Source of the DNA: Tilletiaria anomala UBC 951
Taxonomy: Eukaryota > Basidiomycota > Exobasidiomycetes > Georgefischeriales > Tilletiariaceae
Reading direction: 5' to 3'
DNA length: 64,000 bases
NCBI RefSeq assembly: GCF_000711695.1
Contig: NW_013546925.1
Coordinates: 1-64,000 of the forward strand
This document shows, in pieces, positions 10,895-22,068 of the stretch (its first letter is position 1; each line of letters starts with the position of its first letter). A model generated the notes under the pieces. It made no database searches. It saw only the letters and a list, made by a program, of their open reading frames with translations, and was not told the DNA's origin. Made by a program: the position numbers and the translations under genes.

Positions 10895-12793
10895 ATGCCA
10901 CGCGCGATCATCGTCGGCGCAGGCGCCTACGGTGCATCGCTAGCTTACACGCTCATTAAAAGTGCAGACGACTGGAACATTCTCCTGCTCGACCGTGCGC
11001 CGTGTTCGCCGAGCGTCAGCTCTGCAAGCAAAGCAAACAGCCCCGATGTCCAGGACGCAGCGGAAAAGAGCTGCCTTGCGCCTGACGCCGCGTCCTTTGA
11101 TATCAATAAAATCATCCGTTCGGACTACACCGATAAGAACTACCGCGACTTAGGCAAGGAAGCAATTCGCTTATGGCGCGACGAGCAAGGTATCTGGAAG
11201 CGCTTCTATCACGAAACTGGCGTCATCTTCCACAGCGGTCGTGGCAGCGATACCCTTTGTCATGGACCGGGTAAGGGAGGAGCTACCGAGAAAGACAGAG
11301 CGTATGTCCAGCTCGGAATTCGTGGAGCTCACGAAGCTGAGGAGAATGTATCGGACTCGGAGAAGCTACCCGCAAAAGCCTTCCATCTTCAGACCCCTGA
11401 AGAGGCATTATCAGTATTCCCAGAGTTGTGCAGGTCAAATATCGGCGAAGGCTTAAGCTCCATCGGCTCGCCATTGGCGCCGACAGCAGCTTCTGATGGC
11501 GGCCCTCGATGGAAGCAAGACGCCTACATCAACCCTCGAGGTGGTTGGGCAGAAGCTGCTGCAGCGACCCAATACACTTTGGCCCAGGCCATCTGCGAAG
11601 GAAATTCCAAGGGAGCGAGGGAACGCATTAAGGTCGTTGGCGATGCCCAGATCTCTGAGCTGGTTGTAGCATCAGACACTTCCTCTTCTCTCTCTACGAG
11701 AACGCGGGTGATTGGGGTCCAGACTACCAAAGGCGATCGTTTCGTGCTGAACGACGCTGAGATCAACGACGGTCAGAGCACGGTAGTGCTGTGCACGGGA
11801 AGCTGGACGCGGGATTTGCTCGAAGGCTTGCTCCCGGATCGAAGCGAAGCGTCATCAATCTCAAAGTGGCCGATGGCACCATCTGCACAGTGTGTCATCA
11901 CCATCCAGCTGCCAAAAGAGATTGCGGGGAAGTACAAGGGATGCCCTGTCCTGCTTAACTTCAACACGTGAGCTTTCTCGCACTCTTCCCCCTTTGTCCT
12001 CAAGCCGACGAGCAGCGCTAACTAGCCTAACCTTTCAAAGCGGCTTTTACGTCTTTGAACCAAATCACGAAGGCATTATGAAAGCCGCCATCCACAGCAT
12101 CGGTTACCAACATCCTCGTCCCGCCAACAATACTGTCTCAAACACGTCAGCACCAATCCTGCAACCAGCCTTCACTGCGGGCGAGCAGCCATCACAGTCT
12201 CACCCAGACCTCCGAATGAACGGCAACGCCGCCCCGTCGAACTTGGCAGCCGCTGGTCTGGACGCTGTCGCGGAAGAATATATTCCTGCCACCAAGCTGA
12301 CCGAGATGCTGGATGAGCTAGCAGAAGTCTATCCCGAGGTCGCGGCGTACGCGAGGGATGCGATCGTCACTCAGAGCAAGGACAAAAGCACCAGCACAAA
12401 GATCGTCAAGACGCGCGTGTGCCATTACAGTGATACGGCCGACGAGAATTGGCTGATCGATCACGTACCCGGAACGGACGGGCTGATTGTCGCGAGCGGC
12501 GATTCGGGTCACGGATTCAAGGTGTGTTCATTGTGATCTTATGCCCGGATGCTCGTGATCCATGTGACCTTTACTGCTGACACGAAATCCTTTGACGCAC
12601 ACAGTTCCTTCCCATGATTGGCCGCTTAATTGCAGCACGCATGGGTGTCAGCTCGCCCGCCATTCCGCCTTTGAGCGAGCACCAAGCAAAAGTCTTTTCC
12701 TTCGAGCATCACTTCAGTCTCACGTCGCTTACGGACGTGGCCAAGACGGATTCCAACCGCTTCAAGCCGGCATCGCAGACCGTGGCGCGATAG
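10895..12793 (+). CDS. FAD-dependent amine/amino-acid oxidase (sarcosine oxidase / fructosyl-amino-acid oxidase family)
   Basis: Exons 10895-11967, 12041-12521 and 12605-12793; 580 residues. Introns of 73 and 83 bases restore NFNTGFYVFEP and GHGFKFLPMIG. Residues 4-13 hold the Rossmann FAD motif (IIVGAGAYGA). Cys485, in the context RVCHYSD, lies where monomeric sarcosine oxidases bind FAD covalently. It is followed by DENWLIDHVPG and SGDSGHGFKFLPMIG, the flavin-contact region of this family. The family oxidises secondary amines such as sarcosine, pipecolate or fructosyl amino acids and releases H2O2; the substrate cannot be read here. At 580 residues it is longer than the usual 400-450, through low-complexity insertions near residues 35-65 and 380-430. 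The peroxiredoxin is the upstream neighbour, a possible but unproven functional link through H2O2. No C-terminal peroxisomal SKL is present. Confidence 0.9.
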
Positions 12794-13051
12794 CGTTCGG
12801 TTTTGGCACACTCCTTCCAGCGCCCTTTCGATAGGACCTAACCAAGGCCGATGACGTATACTATTAAAACGGTGCTGTTATTATAGAACTAGATTTCATG
12901 CTTGTTGGGTATCATTGCTTGCTGTTGATGCTGGTCGCATGTAAATGTTGTCGAAGCTGAAACGGCGGCGCGCTGAACGGGCGTGTGACAGCCTCTGCCT
13001 CATTCGAGGGGCTGTTGGACCTGTAGGGACACCCGAAAGTGAGGCAGGATG

Positions 13052-16000
13052 TCAGTGATGTGGTCCCCATACAAAGGAGGAAAGTTGTACATACACGCTG
13101 GCAAGGCCCTGGTGACCAAGAAGCGGTTCAGGAGCTGTGGACTTGGGCCTAACAAGGGTATTGGTGATGTAGGACTGCGCCGTAGAAGTCATGTCGGCAC
13201 GATCTTTAATGTCGCCAGAGCAGCTGTACAGGTCACTCCAGAATTGCAGACGTGGAAGCGCGGCCTCCCTCCACGGCTGAGCATCGATGCTGTGAGGACG
13301 GTCGATACCTAGCTCAGATGGTGTGCCGTGTTGGTGCATTGCTAACAGCTCCGAAGGTACGTCCAGGTTGCCGGCTCGACCGCAAAAGACGTGACCGGGG
13401 TGGGTGATGGCATGCTGTGAGAGCAACAGTCGCACAAGCGTCGCGCGGCTCCCTTGGTACTCGAACAGCAACATGACTTGATCAAGGCGACGCTCAAGGA
13501 CGTCCCACACATCGGTAGGGTCCGGCAGAATCTGCATCGCCTGCCACTTGCGGAGCGCACGCATGCGCTTGTCCAAGAAGATCTTATCATTGACGCTTGA
13601 AGCCGTTTGGCCGGCAAGCCCCAAGATCTTTAGGTCCTCCAGTAGAGGTTCTTCCACAGCGTGACTGTATGAATCCGCACCAAGCCACAATCGCCAAAGC
13701 TCCACCTTCTGCCGGTCTACCTTGCATGCCTTCAGCACGCGCACTACGCGTCTAAAATTGATCTCGACAAGCGCGTCCCGTGTCCAAGAGGTCTCATCCA
13801 AAGCCTGCGGCTGAACAGAACGCTCATGTACGATAACAGTGTCATCGCCGTCCTCAACCGCAGCCTCTAGCGCCTGGACGGGATTCCCGGAAGTGAGACT
13901 TTCGGGTAGTCCGGGATGAAGAGCCTGGCCCTTAGAGGCCGTTTTCCGCGTCTGTTTATGTTGGAAGCGACGCTCTCTGGTTCGAAGACTGGCGCCGGCG
14001 AAGGCAAGATCGTCATCCGCAAGCCGGCGCTTGACAAGCTTCCAGCTGATGAAGGGATTGCGCGCGTCAATCTCCTCCTGCACTGCAGGTAGATCGCCTT
14101 TCCTCAGGGACTTGGCCTTCTTCGGGTCGACGATCGCGGGGATCAAGCTCTTCAGCTCCCTGACAGTTCCAGTAAATTCTTTAGCGTGCCTTAAGCGTTT
14201 TCGGAGGTACTCAGACTCCTTAAATAAGTTGGGGTCCCCGTCGTGCACGTTTCCAGGACGCCTCCTGGGTAAGAAACCGCTACCGTGGCCCATTGCTGGA
14301 GCCCAAAAGACTTCATCATCCTCCGAGGTAGTGGAGCTGTCCATTCCCAGATCGTCTGATTCAGTATCGCTCTCCATCAATTCAGAGTTTTCAAGCGGAT
14401 GGCGGACTGTTTTTTTGACGTCATCTGGCGTGGCGGCCTCCAATGCATGCGACTTTGTCGGCTCCTCAGCACTTGGGGTGGTGATGGCTTTGGTATGATG
14501 TTTCGCCAGCAAAGCTTTTCTCCGCCGCAACCTGATCCATCGTCTTCTGCGAACGAACATCCACGGGTCTGATGATCCTTGCCACTTTGCGCTACGCGCC
14601 AGGGCAGTTCTCTTCAGCGCCTCAAGGCCATCGTCTTCTCTTGTCTCTTCCTTCTGCTTTCTTTTCTCGGCGCGCGCCGCCTTTCTCTCCATATGACCCA
14701 AGGCGCGCTCTTTGCCTTTGAGCTTGACAAAGCCAATATTGGGCAGCATGTGCAGCGCGCGATAGTACTTGTGCCCAAAGTCGCGGCTGTACTGCCACCC
14801 CGCTTCGTCCGTGTCGCCTGACATGTCGATCATCCATTCGGAATGCACCCATTCCCATGACGGATCTGGCAGCTGCGCGTTCGCGACCGTGTAGGCAACA
14901 TTGCGGCCGGTCGTGCCAGACGTCCACGGAGACGGGTCGCCAATGAAGAGGACTCTTGATGAGAATCGTGGCACGCCAAAGAAAAGGAGGCTGCAAAGCA
15001 ATACCAATCAGGCCCGAGCCACGATCATGCTACCACATGGAACATGCAACTCACCCTCTTTGGTTCTCGTACAAAATGTCATACTCCATCTTCTCACCCA
15101 AGTCCTCCGGCGGAGCTTGCTGCAACGCCTTGCCGATCAGATTGTCCAGCGCCTTGTCGTGGTCCTCCGCCTGCGGCGTGCTGACTACGCTCGCTGCGTC
15201 CGTGTCGCGCTTCTTGCCACGGCTCAAGAAGCGAGCGGGGTTTCTGAGCACATTGCGCAGCGTGCTGGAGCGTCCGATGGAGGTCTGCGATGTGAGCGTG
15301 TTGTTCGTATTCCACCTCTGCAGGAAGTTTTCATAGCGCGAGCTTGCGTTCGTCTGCTGGCGCTCAAGCTCGAGGCCGCCTTCCGAAAACATGCTCGGCG
15401 ATTGCCCACGCACGATACCGGAGCCTGCGCCCTGCATCACAGAGCCGATAGCATTCAGATCCGTGCGTGAGCTGTTGGAGCTTCCAGGCGTGGCGGTTGC
15501 GACCGGGTGGCCCTGTGTGAACATAAGCCCTGGCGCTTTGCTAGGAGCGGGCGAGCGTGTGTTGCTTCGCAGGACGATGTTTCCTATCTCTTCATAAGAG
15601 GCATTGTCCAGGGCGGCAGAGCCGTTGAGCAGTTTGCAAGGCGCGGGCGAATACCGCTCCATTGCGCGTCTGTTCCTGCTCTGCGCCGTAGCGTAATGCA
15701 AGCCTCTTGAGACGTGGAGTCCAACAGAGCTTGTGCGGAGATGTCCATGTCCTACTGAGGATGATGGTCGCGATAGCTCACCAGCAGCCATCGCCGCTTC
15801 GTCGGCCGAAGCTGCCATTGTCATAGCTTCGTCCGCTTCGCTTTCTGTGTCGCCCAACGCTTCCCCTCTGCGATACGAATGATCTCCGAGCAGTTGTGGG
15901 AGCCTACGCTTCTGCTTGCGCTTCGTCGAACCACGCCCATGCTGGAGGCTGATCTGTTTGACATCAACCTCGGACGAGATTTCGTCTTCCGAGGCCGAAC

Positions 16001-18432
16001 CAGCCGAGTCGCCCGATCGTACCGCCCATCGATTCGCCGCAGTCCTCCCTTTTTCTTCTTCGCTCGAGCTCGTATCGCTCTCGGAGCTACGACTCTTGAA
16101 CTCTGCTCGCAGCTGCGTCATCTGCAGCGGTCGGGTGGCGGAGACGGCTGCTGCCGACCCGCGCCTTGCGGGAGGCAGCAAAGCGTTTAGAAAGGGCTCG
16201 AACGCATGATGTGGACTGCTGGAGGACGGGGCTGCAAAGGGCATAGCAGCTGAGGCGGTTGCGGTCACGGCGGTAGGTAGGATGGGCTGAGCGACGGAGG
16301 CAGCAGCTGTGGCGCTCGAAGCGGAAATAGGCGCGATAACTGTGCTGTCTGTCCCAGAGCGCTTAGGGGGCATTCCTGCACCTCTGCTTGTTGCCTTGCG
16401 ATCGTGGCGTTTGCGGTCGTGCCTGTGCACGCTGCTCCCGTTCTCCCGCTCCTCAGCCTTGGCAGTCCCAATCGTCGAGCCATTGACTGCGTGCGCATTT
16501 TTACAGACGGGGGTGCCACTGCGCGAGGGTAACGGGCTAGCAGCTGCACCCGGCGTAGTGGACGCGGCCTTGGCTGCGCCTTGGCCCAGGATGTTGACAC
16601 CGGGTAGCGCGGCGATCTTCAGTTTGACTCCTTCGTACGCTTTGCCAAAGTCGATCAACTCGGAGGCTGAGTCTGAGTCTACCACCACTCAAGCGTGGAT
16701 GCGGTGCAAGGAAACAGTAATCATCAGTATCCATATCTGGCTGGGCTACGTCGCGCATACAGCCTAATTCCAAGCATACGCTATCTTCATCGCCGCCGAC
16801 CGGCTGTCTTCTTCCTTTTAAATTCCTCAACGACGCGCACTTACCCTTCTCCGCATGACCATTCTTCTTCTTAAGTCGATGCTTGATCAGGCTCTTGACT
16901 CTGAGGATTCGCTTGGCGTCATTCGCCTTGCGTATCTTGTCCAGGCGCGTGAGAGCCGCGCTGCAGTCCTCCGCCGCGCCGCGTCGCGGCAGGAGGTACA
17001 TATATTCCATATCCGGAGACAGCGAGAGCGGAGAAAAGGGCCCGCTGCTGCTGCCGGCGGCGGCGGCTTCGGCTTCTGCGCGAGCACCAGACGGGGGGAA
17101 GCTGATCACTCGATACCGGCTGTCGCGCGACTGCTGCTGCGAGCCCGAGACGCCCATCGAAGGTTCATCGTGCATACGGTCATGCAGACCCCATTCGTGT
17201 CCAAGACCCGCTTCGCGCGTGAAGTCGACGTCGCGCACATCCTGCACTTTTCCGATCCATTCTGCGCCTCCTGCGCCAGGAACTGCGCCAGTGGCAGGGT
17301 CATGCTCGCTCTCGGACAACGGCTCGTCGTGCTCGGTTGTGTCGCGCAGGTGCGAGCCGCGGCGCAATGCCGGCAGCGGTGGAACGCGCGCATGGCCTTG
17401 ATAGCTGTTGTTGGGATGGTAGTCTATCGCTGCTGCTCCATCTGCCGCGGCTAAAGAGACCGTAGGCACGTTCCCTGGCGACCAGGGTGGGAGGTGCCCA
17501 TGGTCACGTGCAGGATTGGCCGCCGCAAAGGTGCCGGCGGTGCCCAACCTGAACCCTCCGGAGCTGGTGAAAGGGCTATTTCTTCCGCCGCTGCCTGCTG
17601 CTGCCGCTCCTCCTGCAGGTATCGGCGTGCTCTGCTGCGACGTCGAGCCTGAAGCAGAAGCAAAAGTGCTCATGCTCAAGTCGTTCCCGAACGGCGAGAG
17701 CTCCAGCAGAGAGCCCGTGCCAGCCAAACTGCCCGAATGGGACGTGGCATTGGACGAGGCGGGGGCCATGGCGGTGGAACCTGGTATGATACGCGGTGAG
17801 GCGCCCAGGCGTGGCGACGGCCCTCGGCTAGTGGCGTTGCTGCTAACAGATCCAGCGACAAGGACACCACGGACCGAGGACGCCGAAGAGGAAGAAAGGC
17901 GCGCAGAGCTCGGCGCAGACAGGGGCCGCGGCGGTGGGACGATGGGTGCGGCGAGGTCGAGCGTGTCAATGTTGACGACGGGCGTGGTGATGACGGATCT
18001 GCTCAAGCTGCCGTTACATGAGGAAGACGTGCGCATTGGCGGTTGGGGATGGCGCGTTGAGGCCGTGTGCGATGGGCCTGGGAGAATGTCCTGCGAGGTG
18101 GAAGGACGGCAGGAGGGTGGTCTCGAGCTTGGCGGCGTCGCTTGCGCTGCCCGGCCATTGTTCCTGGAATGATACATCGAGTCACCAGCTCCCTCTCGCC
18201 CTTCCTGCCGCTGTGCGTCCACGTCTTCGTCATCAGCGGAGATTGGGGAGCCGACGAAAGGCAGGCCAGTCCAGGAGAAGCTTTTCTCGAGCGATGCAAG
18301 TGGATTGTGTACTTCTGCTCGCCCTCGTGATCGTGCTTGAGCAGCGAATGGCGGGACCTTGAGAATCGAGCCAGGTGCTGCGCCGCCTTCTCCACCCTCT
18401 GCTGGGGGTGTTGACGAAGAGGGGGGCAGCAT
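13052..18432 (-). CDS. Large DysF (peroxin/dysferlin) domain protein, Spo73/Pex30-related class
   Basis: Exons (reverse strand) 18432-16845, 16678-15055 and 14990-13052; 1716 residues. Introns: about 166 bases (GTAAGT) and 64 bases (GTGAGT/CAG). The first ~1050 residues are Ser/Ala/Pro-rich and disordered, except a basic helix near 500-529. Next comes a DysF module: YDILYENQRGLLFFG, then a GDPSPWT motif and SWEWVHSEWMIDM, a GWQYSRDFG motif, and after a basic linker PWMFVRRRRWIRLRRR. DysF pairs of this kind occur in fungal Pex23/Pex24/Pex30-type and Spo73 proteins that act at ER-peroxisome or prospore membranes. I see no transmembrane segment, so it may resemble soluble Spo73-like members. The C-terminal ~450 residues look folded but unrecognised. 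The 18432 ATG was chosen; the frame extends further upstream only with non-ATG starts. Intron 1 has three in-frame acceptors six bases apart. Confidence 0.85.
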
Positions 18433-19271
18433 GTTGAAGGGTGGGGTGCGTTCAAATGCAACCCATTGGCTGCTCAAACAGAGTGACAGACATATGCTGC
18501 CTGGGTGTTCACTGCTGGGAGGCGCAAGTGCAACAATCACGATGCCTTCTTGTCGGAAAGCGTGGCATGGCTGACGTCCGGTTGTAGACAGCGCCTGTAC
18601 TCGACTCGGCTGTTGGCCGCTCTAGGCTGGAGTGTGGAAAGGGCAACGTGCCTACGGCAAACGATGAGCCGTGTCCCTGCCTAATGTACAGCCGACAGGA
18701 GATGGTAATCGAAAGCACTGGTCCATCTGTCACGGGCAGTGTCCACCTCGCAACCTATGCTGGGCGCATGACAATGACGATGACCAGTCAGCCTTTGTCT
18801 TTTGGCGTCATCAAGCTGTCGCAGGGAGTGTATGATCGACGCTGGGACGAGCACAGTTCCAAGTAGAAAGCAACCCACCTTGAGCCCTTCGTGCCCTTGG
18901 AGAAGTGGCACCTCATCGAGACTAGGGGGTCAGAAAGGGGTTCTTTTCACCTTTTTCTGTTCAAAAAAGAATCAAATGATTCCGATTGGCTGTGGGGCGG
19001 AGCCGGCTTCACGCGCGATCGGCCCATTACGTAATGTTTGACCATGGACCGGCTACCCGTTACCCCACGTCGGCTGATGCACGTGGGGAAGCGAAGGCGA
19101 CGATCTTCGCTCCTTCCTATAGAAGGGTGGAGGTTCGCCACTCACATTCGGCTGCAGAAAATTATTTAAAAGGAACCGCTACTTCCATCCTGTCGCCCAT
19201 TTCTGAAGCATTTCTTATTGCCTACCTGCAAAAACTTCGTTTCCGCCGAGCTGCTCTCAGTTCTTCGCACA
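18433..19271. other. Divergent promoter region, DysF protein / lactonase
   Basis: 839 bases between head-to-head genes, with no supported gene. A TATA-like element for the lactonase lies at 19162-19172. Confidence 0.55.
19162..19172 (+). promoter_or_regulatory. TATA-like element of the lactonase gene
   Basis: TTATTTAAAAG about 100 bases upstream of the ATG at 19272. Confidence 0.4.
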
Positions 19272-20687
19272 ATGGCAAAGCGTTTCGTCTTCACTGTGGG
19301 CCTGCTCGCCGCCGCCACAACCAGCACCGTCGCCAGCAATGCAGTCGGTCCTGCGCCTGTGCTGTATGTCGACCTCGCCCGAGAGGCCTCACTGCCTGTC
19401 CCATTCACAGGGCGCGACATCTTCGTGCCTTACGTACCCGCCTCGATCGCCAACGTGAGCGTCGGAGCGTCCAGGAATCAGCACGACGCCCTGGCCGCCA
19501 CGCCGCACTTCCAGATCCGCAATGCCAAGCTGGCACGCACGATTCTGACACCAGATGCGCGCATGGTGCAGCTCGTCTATGAGCCCGGCTACGCCTTCGC
19601 GCACGAGGCCGTCACCTACTTCCCCAACACAGATTCTCTCTACTTTTGCTCCGATGCAGGCGGCCGGCTTGGCCGCTCCAACGCTTCGACCAACAACGTC
19701 GAGTTCCAGATCCGCAATATAACCGACGTCGCGGCACGCGCGGCGAGCGGCCAGCCAACGTCGTTTGCGCAGGACGTCGAGGAGGTCAAGATTGACTCGG
19801 ACAGCGTACAGATGATCAATGGCGGTATGCCGTACGGCTCGGACCACGTCTTGCTCGCCACCTCCGGTCGAGGAGACACGCTGCCCGGTGGGTTAGCACT
19901 CGTGCCACGCGCCAACTCGACCAACCCGACGATCCTCCTCAACAATGCCTACGGGCGCCAGTTTAACTCGCCCAACGATGTCGGCGTCCACCCGATCAGC
20001 GGCCAGATCTTCTTCACTGACGCTCTATACGGCGCTGTACAAGGATTCGTGAGTAGCGATCTCCAGTAGAGGTTTAAACGAACCAGGTTCGACTCTTCTG
20101 ACATTTTTCTGGCTCGCATGTGCCTACAGCGGCCAAACCTCTCCATGCCACTGATGACGTGGGCCTATGACCCGTTGAGCGGCAACCTTAAAGCTCTCGA
20201 CGACACGGTCACCGTGCCTAACGGACTCGTTATCTCTCCGGACGGCAAGACGGTATACATCACTGACACCAGCCCTGTGGGATTCCCTCCAAACCCGAAA
20301 GCCAGCAACAGAGCTTCCATCATTGCGTTCGACGTCACATCCGAAAGCGTCCCTGGCTCCTCAACGGAGCACATCACCGCGCACTCGCTTGTCAACCGCC
20401 GACTCTTTGCGTGGCCGGAAACAGGCTTCTGCGACGGCATCACGGTAGACACGAACGGCAATGTCTACTGCGGCACGCAGGACGGCATCGAGGTGTGGAG
20501 TCCGCAAGGGCTGAGCATCATGAAGATGTTCCTTCCCAATGACGGTGCGGTCGACCTCGCCTTTGCAGGGCACGGCCGGATCGCCGTCAGTGCGCAGGAG
20601 CGCATCTGGCTCATCGAAGGCCTTGCAGTCGGAGGGCCAGACTTCACTGCGCTGCCGCCGAAAGGCAAAAAGTTTGAGTCAGCGTGA
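19272..20687 (+). CDS. Secreted SMP-30/gluconolactonase-like beta-propeller lactonase
   Basis: Exons 19272-20048 and 20130-20687 joined across an 81-base intron (GTGAGT/CTACAG); 444 residues. Residues 1-22 form a signal peptide: basic start, hydrophobic core FTVGLLAAATT, small residues before cleavage. The mature part has propeller-like repeats with FNSPNDVGVHPISGQIFFTD, VPNGLVISPDGKTVYITD and FCDGITVDTNGNVYCGT. These carry the Asn/Asp metal-binding pattern known for SMP-30/gluconolactonase enzymes, which open sugar lactones using a divalent cation. Several N-glycosylation sequons fit secretion. The exact lactone is unknown. Some related fungal proteins are annotated only as calcium-dependent phosphotriesterase-like. 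Confidence 0.87.
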
Positions 20688-21299
20688 ATTGGAGTGCTAG
20701 GAACGGCTCCATCTCCGCGAACAGTACCTCTGCAGGGGCCAGCACAGGAAACAGCACCACGGTTGTCATCGCCGCGGAGCAGATCTTCCAGGGTTTTCTC
20801 TAAGCTCCCACGAAGCATCGCTCGTCGCTTGCAACACCACCTTGCCTCCTGGCTTGACCGCGAGGACCATCCTAGCGTGGTGCTGTAGCTAGAACTCACC
20901 AGGCATGTTTAGAATGTCATCCGCTCGACCGTGCAGTGTTTCGAGACTTGCAGGGCGATAGAAACAGTCGCTCCCGTAGAAGGACGAGGCGCGAAGAACG
21001 GTGAATGGCGAATGATGATGATACACATATGTGTTTTGAGGTGCAGAATTGTGGCGTACGCGTTGGCGATGGAATTCCAATGCAGATGATCATCGTCGCT
21101 TTTGCTATTGCAATTGCTGCCGATTCGATAGCCATAAATTGCCACCAAAATTGGTGCACCTAGACATACATACATGGCATACAAACATACAAACAGACAT
21201 TCGCATATGTAGAGGATCTTCATCTTCGTTGCGCTATGCCACCTTGACTTCTGGCCCTAAGCCCCAAGCGCACGTCTCGTCGACATTAAATATCGAGCA
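20688..21299. other. Intergenic region downstream of the lactonase
   Basis: About 600 bases, AT-richer than the genes. Frames on both strands are short and without motif. Confidence 0.5.
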
Positions 21300-21980
21300 A
21301 CTTCGCAAGATGAACGCCTCATGTACCGATCTCGAGGTTTGTACGACCAGCCCCACGGCCGGCTTCGATCAAGCGCTACTGGCAGGCCTCACTGATCATC
21401 TTCCCGCGACTATGTGGGAATCGCTGCCCAGCATGCTGTTTTCCTCCGTTCTGAATTCAATGAGTCTGTAGCTTACCTACCTACATGATGTGCACCACGC
21501 TCTCCGAATCTTCGATTCAAAAATCCTAGACCTGGCTTGGATGGGGAATGGAAGACGGTGTACATCACTCTTTACGCATCTGAGGCTGTACACGACAGCA
21601 ATGCGAATGCGTCTGAGGTTGGCCAAACCCCTCTCTCCAGCAGGCACGGGCGATGGGAAAAGCAGCAGCGGCGATAAGAAGGTGATCATCGCCGGCCTGT
21701 CAGGTCATACTCTCAGGAAACACCTTTATATCAACCTTCTATGGTGCGACCCGTCCCTTCGCGGGAACCGGTATCGGCAGGGCTCTCATGCTCAAAGCAG
21801 AGACGTTCGCAAAGTCAAAGGGGCTGCGACAAAATACTCGTCGACACAGGCAGCTGGCAGGCGCCAGGATTCTATGAGATGCTCGGTTATAGTGAGATTT
21901 ATCGCACCCAAGGCTGCTTCGGCAAGCCCGAACTAGACAGGGTCTATTATCGCAAAGTAATTCTCGAGAATGAACTCTAG
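21300..21980 (+). pseudogene. Broken GNAT-family N-acetyltransferase
   Basis: Text of one acetyltransferase is spread over all three forward frames. In order: FDQALLAGLTDHLP (about 21360), TVYITLYASEAVHDSNA (about 21560), KKVIIAGLSGH and HLYINLLWCDPSLRG (about 21680-21765), TGIGRALMLKAETFAKSKG (about 21768-21825) and CDKILVDTGSW.APGFYEMLGYSEIYR (to 21980). The R/Q-x-x-G-x-G/A acetyl-CoA loop (RGTGIGRA) is split by one frame change after GGGAACC, and another falls at a GGGG run before CDKILV. In-frame stops occur near 21467 and 21636. Introns do not explain breaks inside such conserved motifs, so I call a host pseudogene; assembly errors are the alternative. The substrate is unknown. Confidence 0.72.
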
Positions 21981-22068
21981 ACGTTCGATACGTCATGGAT
22001 AACCACCAAAGACAATAATTATGCTACACATGTCTCACGAGTCTCCCTTGCTATCGAGGCGAATATGG

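Noticed and set aside
18433-18540. Upstream extension of the DysF protein from 18540
   Set aside because: It would begin at GTG; the first ATG is at 18432 and the added residues show no domain.
20086-20103. B-box-like GGTTCGACTC, possible tRNA
   Set aside because: It lies inside the lactonase intron, with no matching A box, stems or acceptor.
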